Positions 17,290 through 24,663 of a stretch of 64,000 bases of DNA are shown in pieces. Numbering within the stretch: the stretch's first letter is position 1; each line of letters begins with the position of its first letter. The stretch covers positions 2,341,501 to 2,405,500 of the forward strand of contig NZ_JQMR01000001.1 of assembly GCF_000744825.1 (NCBI RefSeq). Direction: 5' to 3'. The notes beneath the pieces are model-generated. The model saw only the letters and a list, made by a program, of their open reading frames with translations, was not told the DNA's origin and searched no databases. The DNA comes from Carnobacterium mobile DSM 4848. Lineage in GTDB: Bacteria; Bacillota; Bacilli; Lactobacillales; Carnobacteriaceae. The position numbers were made by a program, and so were the translations under genes.

Positions 17290-18699
17290 ATGAATAAGAT
17301 TATATCAAAGGTTTACCAAATAATAAAGGATTCAAACCATTTAATAGAGACAGAAGAAGCCATACAAGTTTATATGTATGAAGTATTTTCTGAATTAGTG
17401 GGAGACGTCTTCACTCATATCAATCAGGTGATCAAAGAGGAGAAACAACTTGAAGGTTGGAAAGTGAAACGAGAAGATTGGAAAACGGTCCAATTTAGTT
17501 TCGGTCCCGTTCGGTACTATCGTACCTTAATGGTAGATCACACGGATCAGAATCATTATCCACTAGATGAGTGGTTAGGCATTCGAAAATATCAGCGTCA
17601 TAGTCCATTAGTAGAAGTAAAAGTGGCTGAGTTGGCGAGTAAAGCTACTTATCGAGATACTGCAACTATTCTAAATGAATGGACGGCTGTCACGATCAGC
17701 CACCAAACAGTTGGCAGTCTTCTTAAACGTGTTGGATCAGCACAAGCACGTGAAGATGAAGAAAGCGTATTGGAGCTAGAAGAAGCAGCTGAATTGCCAG
17801 AAGGGAAAAAAGTGGACTATTTCTATGCCGAAGCGGATGGCGTTTTTGTTCGTGGAACAGAAAAGAAAAAAAGCTTAGAAGTTCGTCATGCCATTCTTTA
17901 CGAAGGCTGGAATAAAAACGGAAAACGCGTTTCCTTAAAGGAACCTAAAGCCATTATGACGACTAAAAAAACCGCTGGTTTTTGGGCAGAGGTTCAAGCC
18001 TTTACAGCGAATCATTATGCCTTACAACAAGCCCAAGTCATTACCAATAGTGACGGTGGACAAGGCTATACTGCAGATAGATTCCAAGAAGCTTTTTCTC
18101 AATCGAATTATCCCGTTCTCAATCAGCTAGACTCTTATCATGTCTTCCAAGGCTTGAATTGTGCATTTGGCGTGAAAACTAACGTTTTTAAACAGCAGGT
18201 CAAGCAAGCATTAAAGACGCATGATTTAGATCATTTAACTATTTGGCTGGATACGTATGAAAGTACGTTAGACGAAACAGCAGCAGTGGAAAAACTGAAT
18301 ACATTTAGAACCTATGTTTTACGGAATTGGGATCGGATTTTCGATTGGCGCGAAAAAGTAGAACAGGCTCCGAAAGGCGCCAGAGGATTAGGCGCAATGG
18401 AATCGAATCAACGACACATCTCTTTTCGCATGAAAAAGCGAGGAATGCATTGGAGTGCAGAAGGTTGCGAAGCTATGGTAAAGGTAAAACAAGGGATGTT
18501 CAATCACACCTTGCGTGAAGCCTATCTTCACCAACAAAATAGAAGTGCGAGACAACAACGCAAGCTGAACCAAACGGTTCGTTTATCGTCGTTATTGCAT
18601 GAGAAAACACGGCAGTCAGTCGGGGCAAAGAATGGGATCATTCCATTGTATGCCTCTCGTTCATCGGCAATAGGACAATTAATTAAAAGTTTTCGTTAA
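17290..18699 (+). CDS. ISLre2 family transposase
   Basis: A 469-residue DDE-type transposase. Features typical of the family are visible: an N-terminal region rich in charged residues, FGPVRYYRTLMVD, DEWLGIRKYQRHSP, then YFYAEADGVFV and VITNSDGGQGYTADRF, which hold the likely catalytic aspartates. GAMESNQRHISFRMKKRGMHWS near the C-terminus contains the likely catalytic glutamate. I chose the ATG at 17290; an open extension of 12 codons runs into the left terminal region. Length and motifs look complete. It is the only gene in the element and is transcribed toward the small-protein gene downstream. Confidence 0.9.
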   Translation: MNKIISKVYQIIKDSNHLIETEEAIQVYMYEVFSELVGDVFTHINQVIKEEKQLEGWKVKREDWKTVQFSFGPVRYYRTLMVDHTDQNHYPLDEWLGIRKYQRHSPLVEVKVAELASKATYRDTATILNEWTAVTISHQTVGSLLKRVGSAQAREDEESVLELEEAAELPEGKKVDYFYAEADGVFVRGTEKKKSLEVRHAILYEGWNKNGKRVSLKEPKAIMTTKKTAGFWAEVQAFTANHYALQQAQVITNSDGGQGYTADRFQEAFSQSNYPVLNQLDSYHVFQGLNCAFGVKTNVFKQQVKQALKTHDLDHLTIWLDTYESTLDETAAVEKLNTFRTYVLRNWDRIFDWREKVEQAPKGARGLGAMESNQRHISFRMKKRGMHWSAEGCEAMVKVKQGMFNHTLREAYLHQQNRSARQQRKLNQTVRLSSLLHEKTRQSVGAKNGIIPLYASRSSAIGQLIKSFR

Positions 18700-18706
18700 T
18701 TCCTGT

Positions 18707-18750
18707 CTTTTGGGAGAAGGTTCCTGGTTTTAGGAACGTTCTTCCAAAAG
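18707..18750 (+). terminator. Hairpin at the end of the transposase gene
   Basis: CTTTTGGGAGAAGGTTCCT pairs with AGGAACGTTCTTCCAAAAG over a 6-nt loop, 8 bp after the transposase stop. There is no T tract, so it may act as a weak terminator or protect the 3' end. Confidence 0.5.
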
Positions 18751-18855
18751 ATGGGCCAGCAAGCGGCGGAGCCGTGCGGTAGCTGATGGGTGTACAAAAA
18801 TAGAGTGCCTAAACTAGTGAAGGAATAGGACACTCGAGAAAAACTTGACACAAAC

Positions 18856-18864
18856 ACCGAAGCC
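18856..18864 (+). repeat. Target site duplication, right copy
   Basis: ACCGAAGCC is identical to the left copy. It lies 7 bp before the -35 box of the next gene. Confidence 0.9.
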
Positions 18865-18871
18865 TATTTAA

Positions 18872-18900
18872 TTGTCATGTAAGATAGAGAACGGTATACT
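18872..18900 (+). promoter_or_regulatory. Sigma-A type promoter downstream of the IS
   Basis: TTGTCA, a 17-bp spacer and TATACT lie 38 bp before the start of the 65-residue protein gene. The IS ends 16 bp upstream of the -35, so the native promoter core is intact but its upstream DNA has been replaced. Confidence 0.65.
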
Positions 18901-18937
18901 TAAATAGTAGAAAATTACTTTCTAGGAGGAATTTATA

Positions 18938-19135
18938 ATGAGTTATATGACAGAGTCAGATGTAACACGTTTGTTGAATGAATCGAAAAAAGAATTGGAT
19001 CGCCTGACTACGAAACGGACAGAGGATTTAGGGAATTCTATCAATTATATTGAAAATGAACTCGAAATCCAATACGTAGAAGGTAAAATTACCGCTTATG
19101 AATATGTTTTAAATGCGGATGAAGCGAATAAATAA
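18938..19135 (+). CDS. Small hypothetical protein (65 aa)
   Basis: I do not recognise this protein. It has 65 residues, is acidic and predicted almost wholly helical (TESDVTRLLNESKKELDRLT, then NSINYIENELEIQYVEGKIT). It has no signal peptide or membrane segment. TAGGAGGAA is a strong ribosome site, a good promoter stands upstream and a good terminator follows, so it is very probably expressed as a single gene. The charged helical make-up would suit a small dimeric or partner-binding protein, which is only a guess. Confidence 0.7.
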   Translation: MSYMTESDVTRLLNESKKELDRLTTKRTEDLGNSINYIENELEIQYVEGKITAYEYVLNADEANK

Positions 19136-19157
19136 TGGAGTAAACAAACTTTGTTCT

Positions 19158-19207
19158 AAAAGTAAAAAGAAGCGGTCGATTGTTGGACTGCTTCTTTTTA
19201 CTTTTTT
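19158..19207 (+). terminator. Intrinsic terminator
   Basis: AAAAGTAAAAAGAAGCGGTC pairs with GACTGCTTCTTTTTACTTTT, followed by Ts. It lies 22 bp after the 65-residue protein gene. Confidence 0.85.
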
Positions 19208-19287
19208 TAATAGACAGAATCAGGGTGCAAATAAATCGAACAGCAACAAAAGCAAAAAGAAGCAAATACGTCGTTGTGGCGCTTTCA

Positions 19288-19296
19288 TGTTATACT
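19288..19296 (+). promoter_or_regulatory. Extended -10 promoter of the phasin-like/ubiB pair
   Basis: TGTTATACT fits an extended -10 element (TGn followed by TATACT), 83 bp before the phasin-like start codon. No good -35 is visible, as is usual for this promoter type. Confidence 0.4.
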
Positions 19297-19378
19297 GTAA
19301 GTATTCATTAAGCAGCTGGCTCCCTTATCATTAAAGTAAAAACTCTTAATTTTCAAACAGACTAAGGAGGAGAAAGAA

Positions 19379-19681
19379 ATGGACGATTTAAAGAAAATGA
19401 TTTTAGCTGGAATCGGCAGTGCAACCTTAACCTATGAAAAAGCAGAAGAAATGCTGGATAAATTAGTTGTTAAGGGGAAGCTGACAGTTGAACAAGGCAA
19501 GCTATTAAATCAAGAATTGATCCGCAAGAAAAAAGAACATGGATCTGAAGAAACGTTGAGCAAAGAAGCGGTCCGAGAACTGGTAGACACGATGGAAACT
19601 ACGCAACGAAAAGAAATTGAAAAATTAGAGCAAAAAGTAGAAGAGTTAAATGAAAAGATTGATAAACTGAACAATCGATAA
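19379..19681 (+). CDS. Phasin-like coiled-coil protein
   Basis: A 100-residue protein with a hydrophobic N-terminal helix (MDDLKKMILAGIGSATLTYEK) and a C-terminal coiled coil (KEIEKLEQKVEELNEKIDKL). This pattern is annotated in Firmicutes as phasin or polyhydroxyalkanoate synthesis regulator-like. No PHA synthesis genes are visible in the window, so the name reflects similarity rather than function. AAGGAGGAG precedes the ATG. It lies 32 bp upstream of the UbiB-like kinase gene; this pairing recurs in Firmicutes and suggests the coiled-coil protein is a partner of the kinase. Confidence 0.7.
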   Translation: MDDLKKMILAGIGSATLTYEKAEEMLDKLVVKGKLTVEQGKLLNQELIRKKKEHGSEETLSKEAVRELVDTMETTQRKEIEKLEQKVEELNEKIDKLNNR

Positions 19682-19713
19682 GGATTAGGAAAAAGAAAAG
19701 GAGGGAGGCATTT

Positions 19714-21306
19714 GTGAAGAAAAGCGAACGCTTTAGAGAAATCATCAGTGTATTAGCTGCTTATGGTTTTGGTCATATTTACAACACAAAGATCCATTCG
19801 CAAAAAAAGGAAGCAGATCCGCAAAACTTGCGTAAAGCTTTTGAAGAGTTGGGACCAAGTTTCATTAAAATGGGACAAATCATTTCTACAAGGCGAGATA
19901 TTCTGCCAAAAGCATATATTGAAGAATTAGCTAAGTTACAAGATGCTGCGCCTCCTTTTCCATTTCATGATGTACGACAAATCTTTAAAGAGGAATTTGA
20001 CCAAGAGTTAGAAGAGGTTTTTGAAATAGTAGAAGAAAAACCAATTGCGAGTGCTTCAATTGCGCAAGTCCACAAAGGAATATTACTAAGTGGCGAAGAA
20101 GTAATTTTAAAAGTTCAGCGGCCTGGAATAGAAGAAAACTTTTTAAGAGATATCGACTTATTTATCAAAATAGTCTCCAAGGCCGAAAATATACTAAAAG
20201 AAGTAGTGGTAGATCCTGTCTCGGTATTTCAAGAAATACGTAAAACGACTAAAATAGAATTGGATTTTCGCAATGAAGTGAAGTACATGGTAAAATTTAA
20301 AGAATTGAACGCAGATATTGCTTGCGTCAATGCGCCAAAAGCATTTACCGAGTTTAGTTCCAAGCGAATAATTGTTCAAGAATATATCGATGGACTGAAA
20401 ATTACTCATACAACTGAATTATTGCAAGAAGGCTATGATTTAAAGGATATTGGTCAGAAGCTTTTACTTTCTTACTTGTCTCAAGTTTTTCATGATGGTT
20501 TTTTTCATGGAGATCCGCATCCTGGTAATATGATCATCAAAGAAGGACAAATTTATTACATCGATTTTGGTATTATGGGGGAATTATCCAACGCCAATAA
20601 AGAAGTTTTGAATCAGTTGTTGAAAGCGATCGTTTTAAAAGATATCAATCAATTAGTCAGCTTGATTTTACAAATGGGAGACCAAAAAGGACGAGTCAAT
20701 CGGAATGAACTATATGACGACTTAAATTATGTGTTTGACACCTATTTTTCAACTAATTTAAGCAATATCCGCATAGCAAGTGTGCTGACAGATATTTTCG
20801 AAATAACAAGCAGACATCGTTTACCCTTGCCTAGTGATTTAGTCACGTTAGTAAAGGCGCTGACGATACTGGAAGGAACAATTACAGACTTAGCACCAGA
20901 AGCGAATTTGATCAAAATCACAAAAAGTTATTTAAAAACAAGCGGAACCTTTAGTGGACGAGACTTAATCGATACAGAAGAAGCTTTACTCCAAACGTAT
21001 CAATTTGTCAGTCATTCTGCTAAGTTGCCAAGTCAATTGTCGGCTTTTCTAGACGGTTTGATTAGCGGCCGCAGCAAGTTCAAAATTGATTTAATCAATA
21101 TGGACGAAAAGTGGACAGGGATCAATAAGATGGTCAACCGTCTAGTTTTTGCACTTATTATTTCTGCCCTGATCCTGGCTTCAACAGTTATCATTGTGGC
21201 AACCAAAGGCACCCAACTTTCGATTATCGGGATGGCTGGTTTTTTGGTTGCTGGGTTCTTGGGATTATGGCTCTTAGTCGCTATTATTCGCTCTGGTAGT
21301 CTTTAA
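19714..21306 (+). CDS. AarF/ABC1/UbiB family atypical kinase
   Basis: A 530-residue protein of the ABC1/ADCK/UbiB family. The family-specific KxGQ motif is KMGQ at residues 52-55, followed by STRRDILP. The Ala-rich loop ASIAQVHKG, VILKVQRPG with the ATP-binding lysine, and HGDPHPGNM near residue 265 with YIDFGIMGEL are all present. Two hydrophobic helices lie near the C-terminus (about 475-525). Known relatives support quinone biosynthesis as ATPases on membrane lipids. Whether this organism makes quinones is unclear, so the lipid partner is unknown. The start is GTG behind AAAGGAGGGAGG. Confidence 0.85.
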   Translation: MKKSERFREIISVLAAYGFGHIYNTKIHSQKKEADPQNLRKAFEELGPSFIKMGQIISTRRDILPKAYIEELAKLQDAAPPFPFHDVRQIFKEEFDQELEEVFEIVEEKPIASASIAQVHKGILLSGEEVILKVQRPGIEENFLRDIDLFIKIVSKAENILKEVVVDPVSVFQEIRKTTKIELDFRNEVKYMVKFKELNADIACVNAPKAFTEFSSKRIIVQEYIDGLKITHTTELLQEGYDLKDIGQKLLLSYLSQVFHDGFFHGDPHPGNMIIKEGQIYYIDFGIMGELSNANKEVLNQLLKAIVLKDINQLVSLILQMGDQKGRVNRNELYDDLNYVFDTYFSTNLSNIRIASVLTDIFEITSRHRLPLPSDLVTLVKALTILEGTITDLAPEANLIKITKSYLKTSGTFSGRDLIDTEEALLQTYQFVSHSAKLPSQLSAFLDGLISGRSKFKIDLINMDEKWTGINKMVNRLVFALIISALILASTVIIVATKGTQLSIIGMAGFLVAGFLGLWLLVAIIRSGSL

Positions 21307-21307
21307 C

Positions 21308-21366
21308 AAAAAAGCCTCTGTTCATCATTAGATCGTTTCATCTAAGAGTGGACAGAGGTTTTTTTA
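21308..21366. terminator. Bidirectional terminator
   Basis: AAAAAAGCCTCTGTTC pairs with GACAGAGGTTTTTTT around an internal GAT/ATC-rich loop. It lies between the convergent ubiB-like and DedA genes. Confidence 0.8.
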
Positions 21367-21984
21367 TTAGTTTGTTTTTTCTGTTTTTTTCCTTTTAAAA
21401 AACCAAATGATAAAAGCAAGAACAGCAATGGCAATGATGGCATAAGCAATGTGCGAATAGATATCCATATAATGGACGATGACTTCCCATTGTGAGCCAA
21501 CAGCAGCGCCTAAATAAATTAAAATCGTATTCCATATTAATGTACCGGTAGTTGTCAAAGCAAGAAAAATACCGAAGTTCATATTGGACATTCCTGCTGG
21601 AATGGAGATCAAGCTTCTGATCAGCGGAATGAAGCGACAAAAGAAGACAGTCCACATTCCATACTTATCAAACCAATTATCGGCTTTATGAATGTCTTCC
21701 CTAGTCAACCGTAAAATATGTCCCCAGCGGTCTACGATTTTTTCTAACCGTTCAACATCTAACAATAATCCAATACCGTAAAGGACAACCGCTCCAATAA
21801 CCGCGCCAATAGTAGAGGCAATAATCATTCCCAAGATCGTTAAACTCGTGCTGGTTGTCATAAAACCGCCGAACGTTAAAATAACTTCTGAAGGGATAGG
21901 CGGAAAAACATTTTCAATCATAATTAAAAAAGCGACTCCGATATAACCAAATTGTTCCATAATTCCTTGAATCCAAGCTTCCAT
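21367..21984 (-). CDS. DedA family membrane protein
   Basis: A 205-residue polytopic membrane protein. The DedA signature is clear: GVAFLIMIENVFPPIPSEV near residues 17-35, and FCRFIPLIRSLISIPAGMSNMN near 115-136 with the conserved arginines. Work on bacterial DedA proteins links several of them to flipping of undecaprenyl phosphate or phosphatidylethanolamine across the membrane, which is a likely role here. AAGGAGAAC precedes the ATG. It is the only gene between the terminator and the HMG-CoA reductase gene, 72 bp downstream of the latter on the same strand. Confidence 0.82.
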   Translation of the reverse strand: MEAWIQGIMEQFGYIGVAFLIMIENVFPPIPSEVILTFGGFMTTSTSLTILGMIIASTIGAVIGAVVLYGIGLLLDVERLEKIVDRWGHILRLTREDIHKADNWFDKYGMWTVFFCRFIPLIRSLISIPAGMSNMNFGIFLALTTTGTLIWNTILIYLGAAVGSQWEVIVHYMDIYSHIAYAIIAIAVLAFIIWFFKRKKTEKTN

Positions 21985-22056
21985 AAATTGTTCTCCTTAT
22001 TGTGTGTCACTCATTTTTCTCTAAACAGCCTTAAAGTAAACTAGTTTAATAAATTA

Positions 22057-23343
22057 CTACTTATTTTTTATTTTATTTAATAATGTTTTAGCCGTTTCCA
22101 AATTCATATGAGGAGCTTTTTTTAACTCATCTGCAACTAGCTCAATCCATTGATCCGTTGCTCCAGCGCTGATTGCTAAAGATTTAGCCTGTAATCCCAT
22201 ATGTCCTTTTTGAATGCCTTCCGTTACCAAAGCTTTAAGCGCCGCAAAATTTTGTCCCAGCCCGACAGAAACAATTACTGATTCTAATTCTTTAGCATTT
22301 TTAACGCTTAATAATCGCTGACTAAATTGAGCAGTAGGGTGAATGGTGATTGAACCACCCACAAACCCGATTGGCATAGGCAAAGTCAAACTTCCAAGTA
22401 AATCTCCATTGTCTGCTTTTTCCCAATTGGAAAGAGCCCGGTATTGTCCAGATCTAGCAGCGTAAGCATGAGCGCCCGCTTCAATTGCTCGCCAATCATT
22501 GCCGCTTGCTAAAACGACTGCATCAATACCGTTCATAATGCCTTTATTATGAGTCACAGCTCGGTAAGGATCCGCATAGGCAAATTGTGCAGCTTCAATC
22601 AACCGATCTCGGACGGTTTCACCTGACAAACCCTCACGCTTTAATAAGTCGACCGGAATCCGGCAAGCAGCCGTTGCTAAACATTCTGTAGCGTAATTTG
22701 ACAGAATGCCCATTAAGACTTTTCCTCCAGTCAGCATTTCTAGATAAGGAGCAATAGCTTCCATCATGGTATTGACAATATTGGCTCCCATCGCTTCTTG
22801 CACATCGATATAGACATGAACGACTAAAAATTCAGGAGATTTTTCAGTTGCTTCAATGAAGCGAACCATCAATTCATCTGCTCCGCCGCCGCGCTTTACA
22901 ATAGAAGGATGAGCTTGATTGGCTTTGTTAAGGACGTCTTTTTTATGTAGCTTTAATTGTTTTTGAGCGTGTGTGGTATCTGGAACGGCTGTTAACGCCA
23001 CTTGTCCGATCATCCGGCGTTTTGTGCTAGTGGTGTCAAAACCTCCTGCTTGAGCAATCGTTTTAGCTGCAGAACTAGCAGCTGCAATCACAGAGGGTTC
23101 TTCAGTGACCATTGGGACAGCATATTCTTTACCGTCGACCATTAAATTTAGCGCCACACCTAATGGTAAAGCATATTGTGTCAATTGGTTTTCTACCATA
23201 CTATTAGCTAATTCATCAGATAAGAGAGGAGCTTGTGTTAAAAATTGTTTATCTTCTTCAGTAAGGATATTCGCATCCAAGAGAGCTTGAATTTTTTCTA
23301 GTCTTGTTTTTTTATAAAACTTTGAAAAATAGGAGGTGTCCAT
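22057..23343 (-). CDS. mvaA: Class II hydroxymethylglutaryl-CoA reductase
   Basis: A 428-residue cytosolic enzyme of the mevalonate pathway, interconverting HMG-CoA and mevalonate. Active-site regions of the class II type are visible: VTEEPSVIAAASSAAK near residues 79-94 (catalytic Glu), EAMGANIVNTMMEAIA near 183-198, ASGNDWRAIEAGAHAYAAR near 270-288 (catalytic Lys region, with Asn and Asp as expected) and GHMGLQAKSLAISAGA near 382-397 (catalytic His). In enterococci the equivalent is fused to a thiolase (MvaE); here it is unfused. No HMG-CoA synthase gene is adjacent. AAAGGGG precedes the ATG. It is transcribed away from the Crp/Fnr regulator. Confidence 0.92.
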   Translation of the reverse strand: MDTSYFSKFYKKTRLEKIQALLDANILTEEDKQFLTQAPLLSDELANSMVENQLTQYALPLGVALNLMVDGKEYAVPMVTEEPSVIAAASSAAKTIAQAGGFDTTSTKRRMIGQVALTAVPDTTHAQKQLKLHKKDVLNKANQAHPSIVKRGGGADELMVRFIEATEKSPEFLVVHVYIDVQEAMGANIVNTMMEAIAPYLEMLTGGKVLMGILSNYATECLATAACRIPVDLLKREGLSGETVRDRLIEAAQFAYADPYRAVTHNKGIMNGIDAVVLASGNDWRAIEAGAHAYAARSGQYRALSNWEKADNGDLLGSLTLPMPIGFVGGSITIHPTAQFSQRLLSVKNAKELESVIVSVGLGQNFAALKALVTEGIQKGHMGLQAKSLAISAGATDQWIELVADELKKAPHMNLETAKTLLNKIKNK

Positions 23344-23455
23344 TTAATAAACCCCTTTCTGTTAAAGTGGAAAATCAGCTCGTTTATTATCTTAGCATAG
23401 ATCTAAGTCCAGCTCTAGCTCAAAGCTGCTATCTTAAGAGAAACCTTAAAACTTC

Positions 23456-23494
23456 AAAAAGGGATAAAAAAAGAGGTTTTTTTATCCCTTTTTT
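23456..23494. other. Strong orphan hairpin between divergent genes
   Basis: AAAAAGGGATAAAAAAA pairs perfectly with TTTTTTTATCCCTTTTT over a GAGG loop, with further Ts on both sides. It looks like a bidirectional terminator but lies upstream of both mvaA and the Crp/Fnr gene, with no gene ending at it. It may end a short leader or small RNA, or insulate the two promoters. Confidence 0.6.
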
Positions 23495-23508
23495 ACAGAA
23501 TTTCTCAT

Positions 23509-23530
23509 AAACTTGATCCGTATCAAGTTT
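23509..23530. promoter_or_regulatory. Perfect FNR/FLP-type palindromic box
   Basis: AAACTTGAT and ATCAAGTTT flank the 4-nt spacer CCGT, giving an exact TTGATnnnnATCAA core. A -10-like TATACT lies at 23549-23554; a start about 7 nt past it would place the centre of the box near -41.5, the usual position for class II activation. The adjacent gene encodes a Crp/Fnr-family regulator. Confidence 0.7.
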
Positions 23531-23631
23531 TAATAAACACTCATTGACTATACTAATAATAGAAGTAAGAACCAACAACATTTTTATGTTCAGAAAAGTC
23601 GGTAAAAGGATGCTTTACTAATAAGTTTTTC

Positions 23632-23660
23632 TTGATTTAAACAAGCTTTGCTCATATGAT
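23632..23660 (+). promoter_or_regulatory. Probable promoter of the Crp/Fnr regulator gene
   Basis: TTGATT, 17-bp spacer, TATGAT, 90 bp before the start codon. The -35 lies in a degenerate palindrome, CTTGATTTAAACAAG, that resembles half of the FNR-type box upstream, so autoregulation is possible. Confidence 0.5.
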
Positions 23661-23749
23661 AACAATGTAAAGCTTTTGGAAAATGCAACTTACTTTGAGA
23701 CTAAGAAAATAAAAAGAAACAGATACTCATTTTGTTTGGAGGGAGAAAC

Positions 23750-24448
23750 ATGGCAAGAAAAGAACTCGTAGATCATGAACATGATTCACATAAATCATGT
23801 GTTTCTTTGGTTCCGATTTTTAACCATTTAGAAGAACAGCAAATGGATGAAATAACTAAAACAACCCAATCAGTCAGATATAAAAAAGGCGAGATCGTTT
23901 ACCGTGCCGGTGATCTTTCTAATTCTTTGTTTATTGTAAATAAAGGTAAAATTCGTATTTATCGCTTATCCGAAAACGGTAAGGAACAACTGATTCGCAT
24001 TTTAATGCCGGGAGATTTCACTGGAGAGTTGGCGCTATTTAGCGAAACTACTTATGCGGCTTTTGCTGAAGCAATGGTAGATACTAAAGTGTGTATGATT
24101 GACCGCGATGCTTTTCAAAAGTTGTTAATAAAGTACCCAACAATTTCTTTAAAAGTCTTAGCAGAATTTTCTAAACGCTTGGCTCAATCTGAAAAACAAA
24201 CGACTCGTTTTGCTACGGAAACAGTAGAAACGCGGATTGCTATGTTTTTAGCTGAATGTATGGAGAAAAACCAGCCGTCTGCTGAAATTGAATTGCCGAT
24301 GAGCAAAAAAGATTTAGCCTCTTATTTAGGAACAACACCTGAAACGATCAGTCGGAAATTTGCAGAGCTAGAAGAACAAGGCTTAATCAAACAAAAAACA
24401 CACAAACGAATTGAACTCCTAGATTTAGATGGATTATTATTAAATTGA
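23750..24448 (+). CDS. Crp/Fnr family transcriptional regulator
   Basis: A 232-residue regulator with an N-terminal cyclic-nucleotide-binding-like barrel (about 20-135) and a C-terminal helix-turn-helix (SKKDLASYLGTTPETISRKFAELEEQGLI, about 185-215). The recognition helix ETISRKF is of the FNR type and fits the TTGAT half-site found upstream. Before the barrel are two histidines and one Cys (HEHDSHKSC). That is fewer than the cysteines needed for a classical FNR Fe-S cluster, so sensing may differ; lactic acid bacterial FLP proteins use cysteine pairs. I chose the ATG at 23750, behind GGAGGGAG. It is a single gene with its own terminator. Confidence 0.85.
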   Translation: MARKELVDHEHDSHKSCVSLVPIFNHLEEQQMDEITKTTQSVRYKKGEIVYRAGDLSNSLFIVNKGKIRIYRLSENGKEQLIRILMPGDFTGELALFSETTYAAFAEAMVDTKVCMIDRDAFQKLLIKYPTISLKVLAEFSKRLAQSEKQTTRFATETVETRIAMFLAECMEKNQPSAEIELPMSKKDLASYLGTTPETISRKFAELEEQGLIKQKTHKRIELLDLDGLLLN

Positions 24449-24472
24449 ATGGTTGAAAAAAAGAAGATAGAA

Positions 24473-24519
24473 AGACAAAAAGAACTGGAATGGGGATTCT
24501 GGTTCTTTTTGTCTAGTTT
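24473..24519 (+). terminator. Intrinsic terminator
   Basis: AGACAAAAAGAACTGG pairs with CTGGTTCTTTTTGTCT, followed by a T-rich stretch. It closes the Crp/Fnr gene. Confidence 0.85.
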
Positions 24520-24663
24520 TTCTTTTAAAAAGAAAAAGGCCAAAAACGATTGAATTGCGATTCTAATAATGGTACATTATTTTATAACCTTAATTTAATC
24601 TTATTATAATATTTGGTTAATGAATAAAAAAGGAATGAAATTATTTTAAGAGGAGGATTTAAT

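Larger units (their letters stand above)
17177..18855 (+). mobile_element. Complete ISLre2-family insertion sequence, 1,679 bp
   Basis: The element has imperfect terminal inverted repeats of about 25 bp. The left end reads GTATGTGTAAAATAG then TTCTCGAGAG; the right end, reverse-complemented, reads GTTTGTGTCAAGTTT then TTCTCGAGTG. It is flanked by a perfect 9-bp direct repeat, ACCGAAGCC. It encodes one intact transposase and an internal terminator-like hairpin. The exact duplication and intact gene point to a fairly recent insertion, possibly still active. Confidence 0.92.

Noticed and set aside
19113-19334. 73-codon plus-strand ORF
   Set aside because: It overlaps the end of the 65-residue gene and its terminator, with no ribosome site and low-complexity Lys/Ser content.
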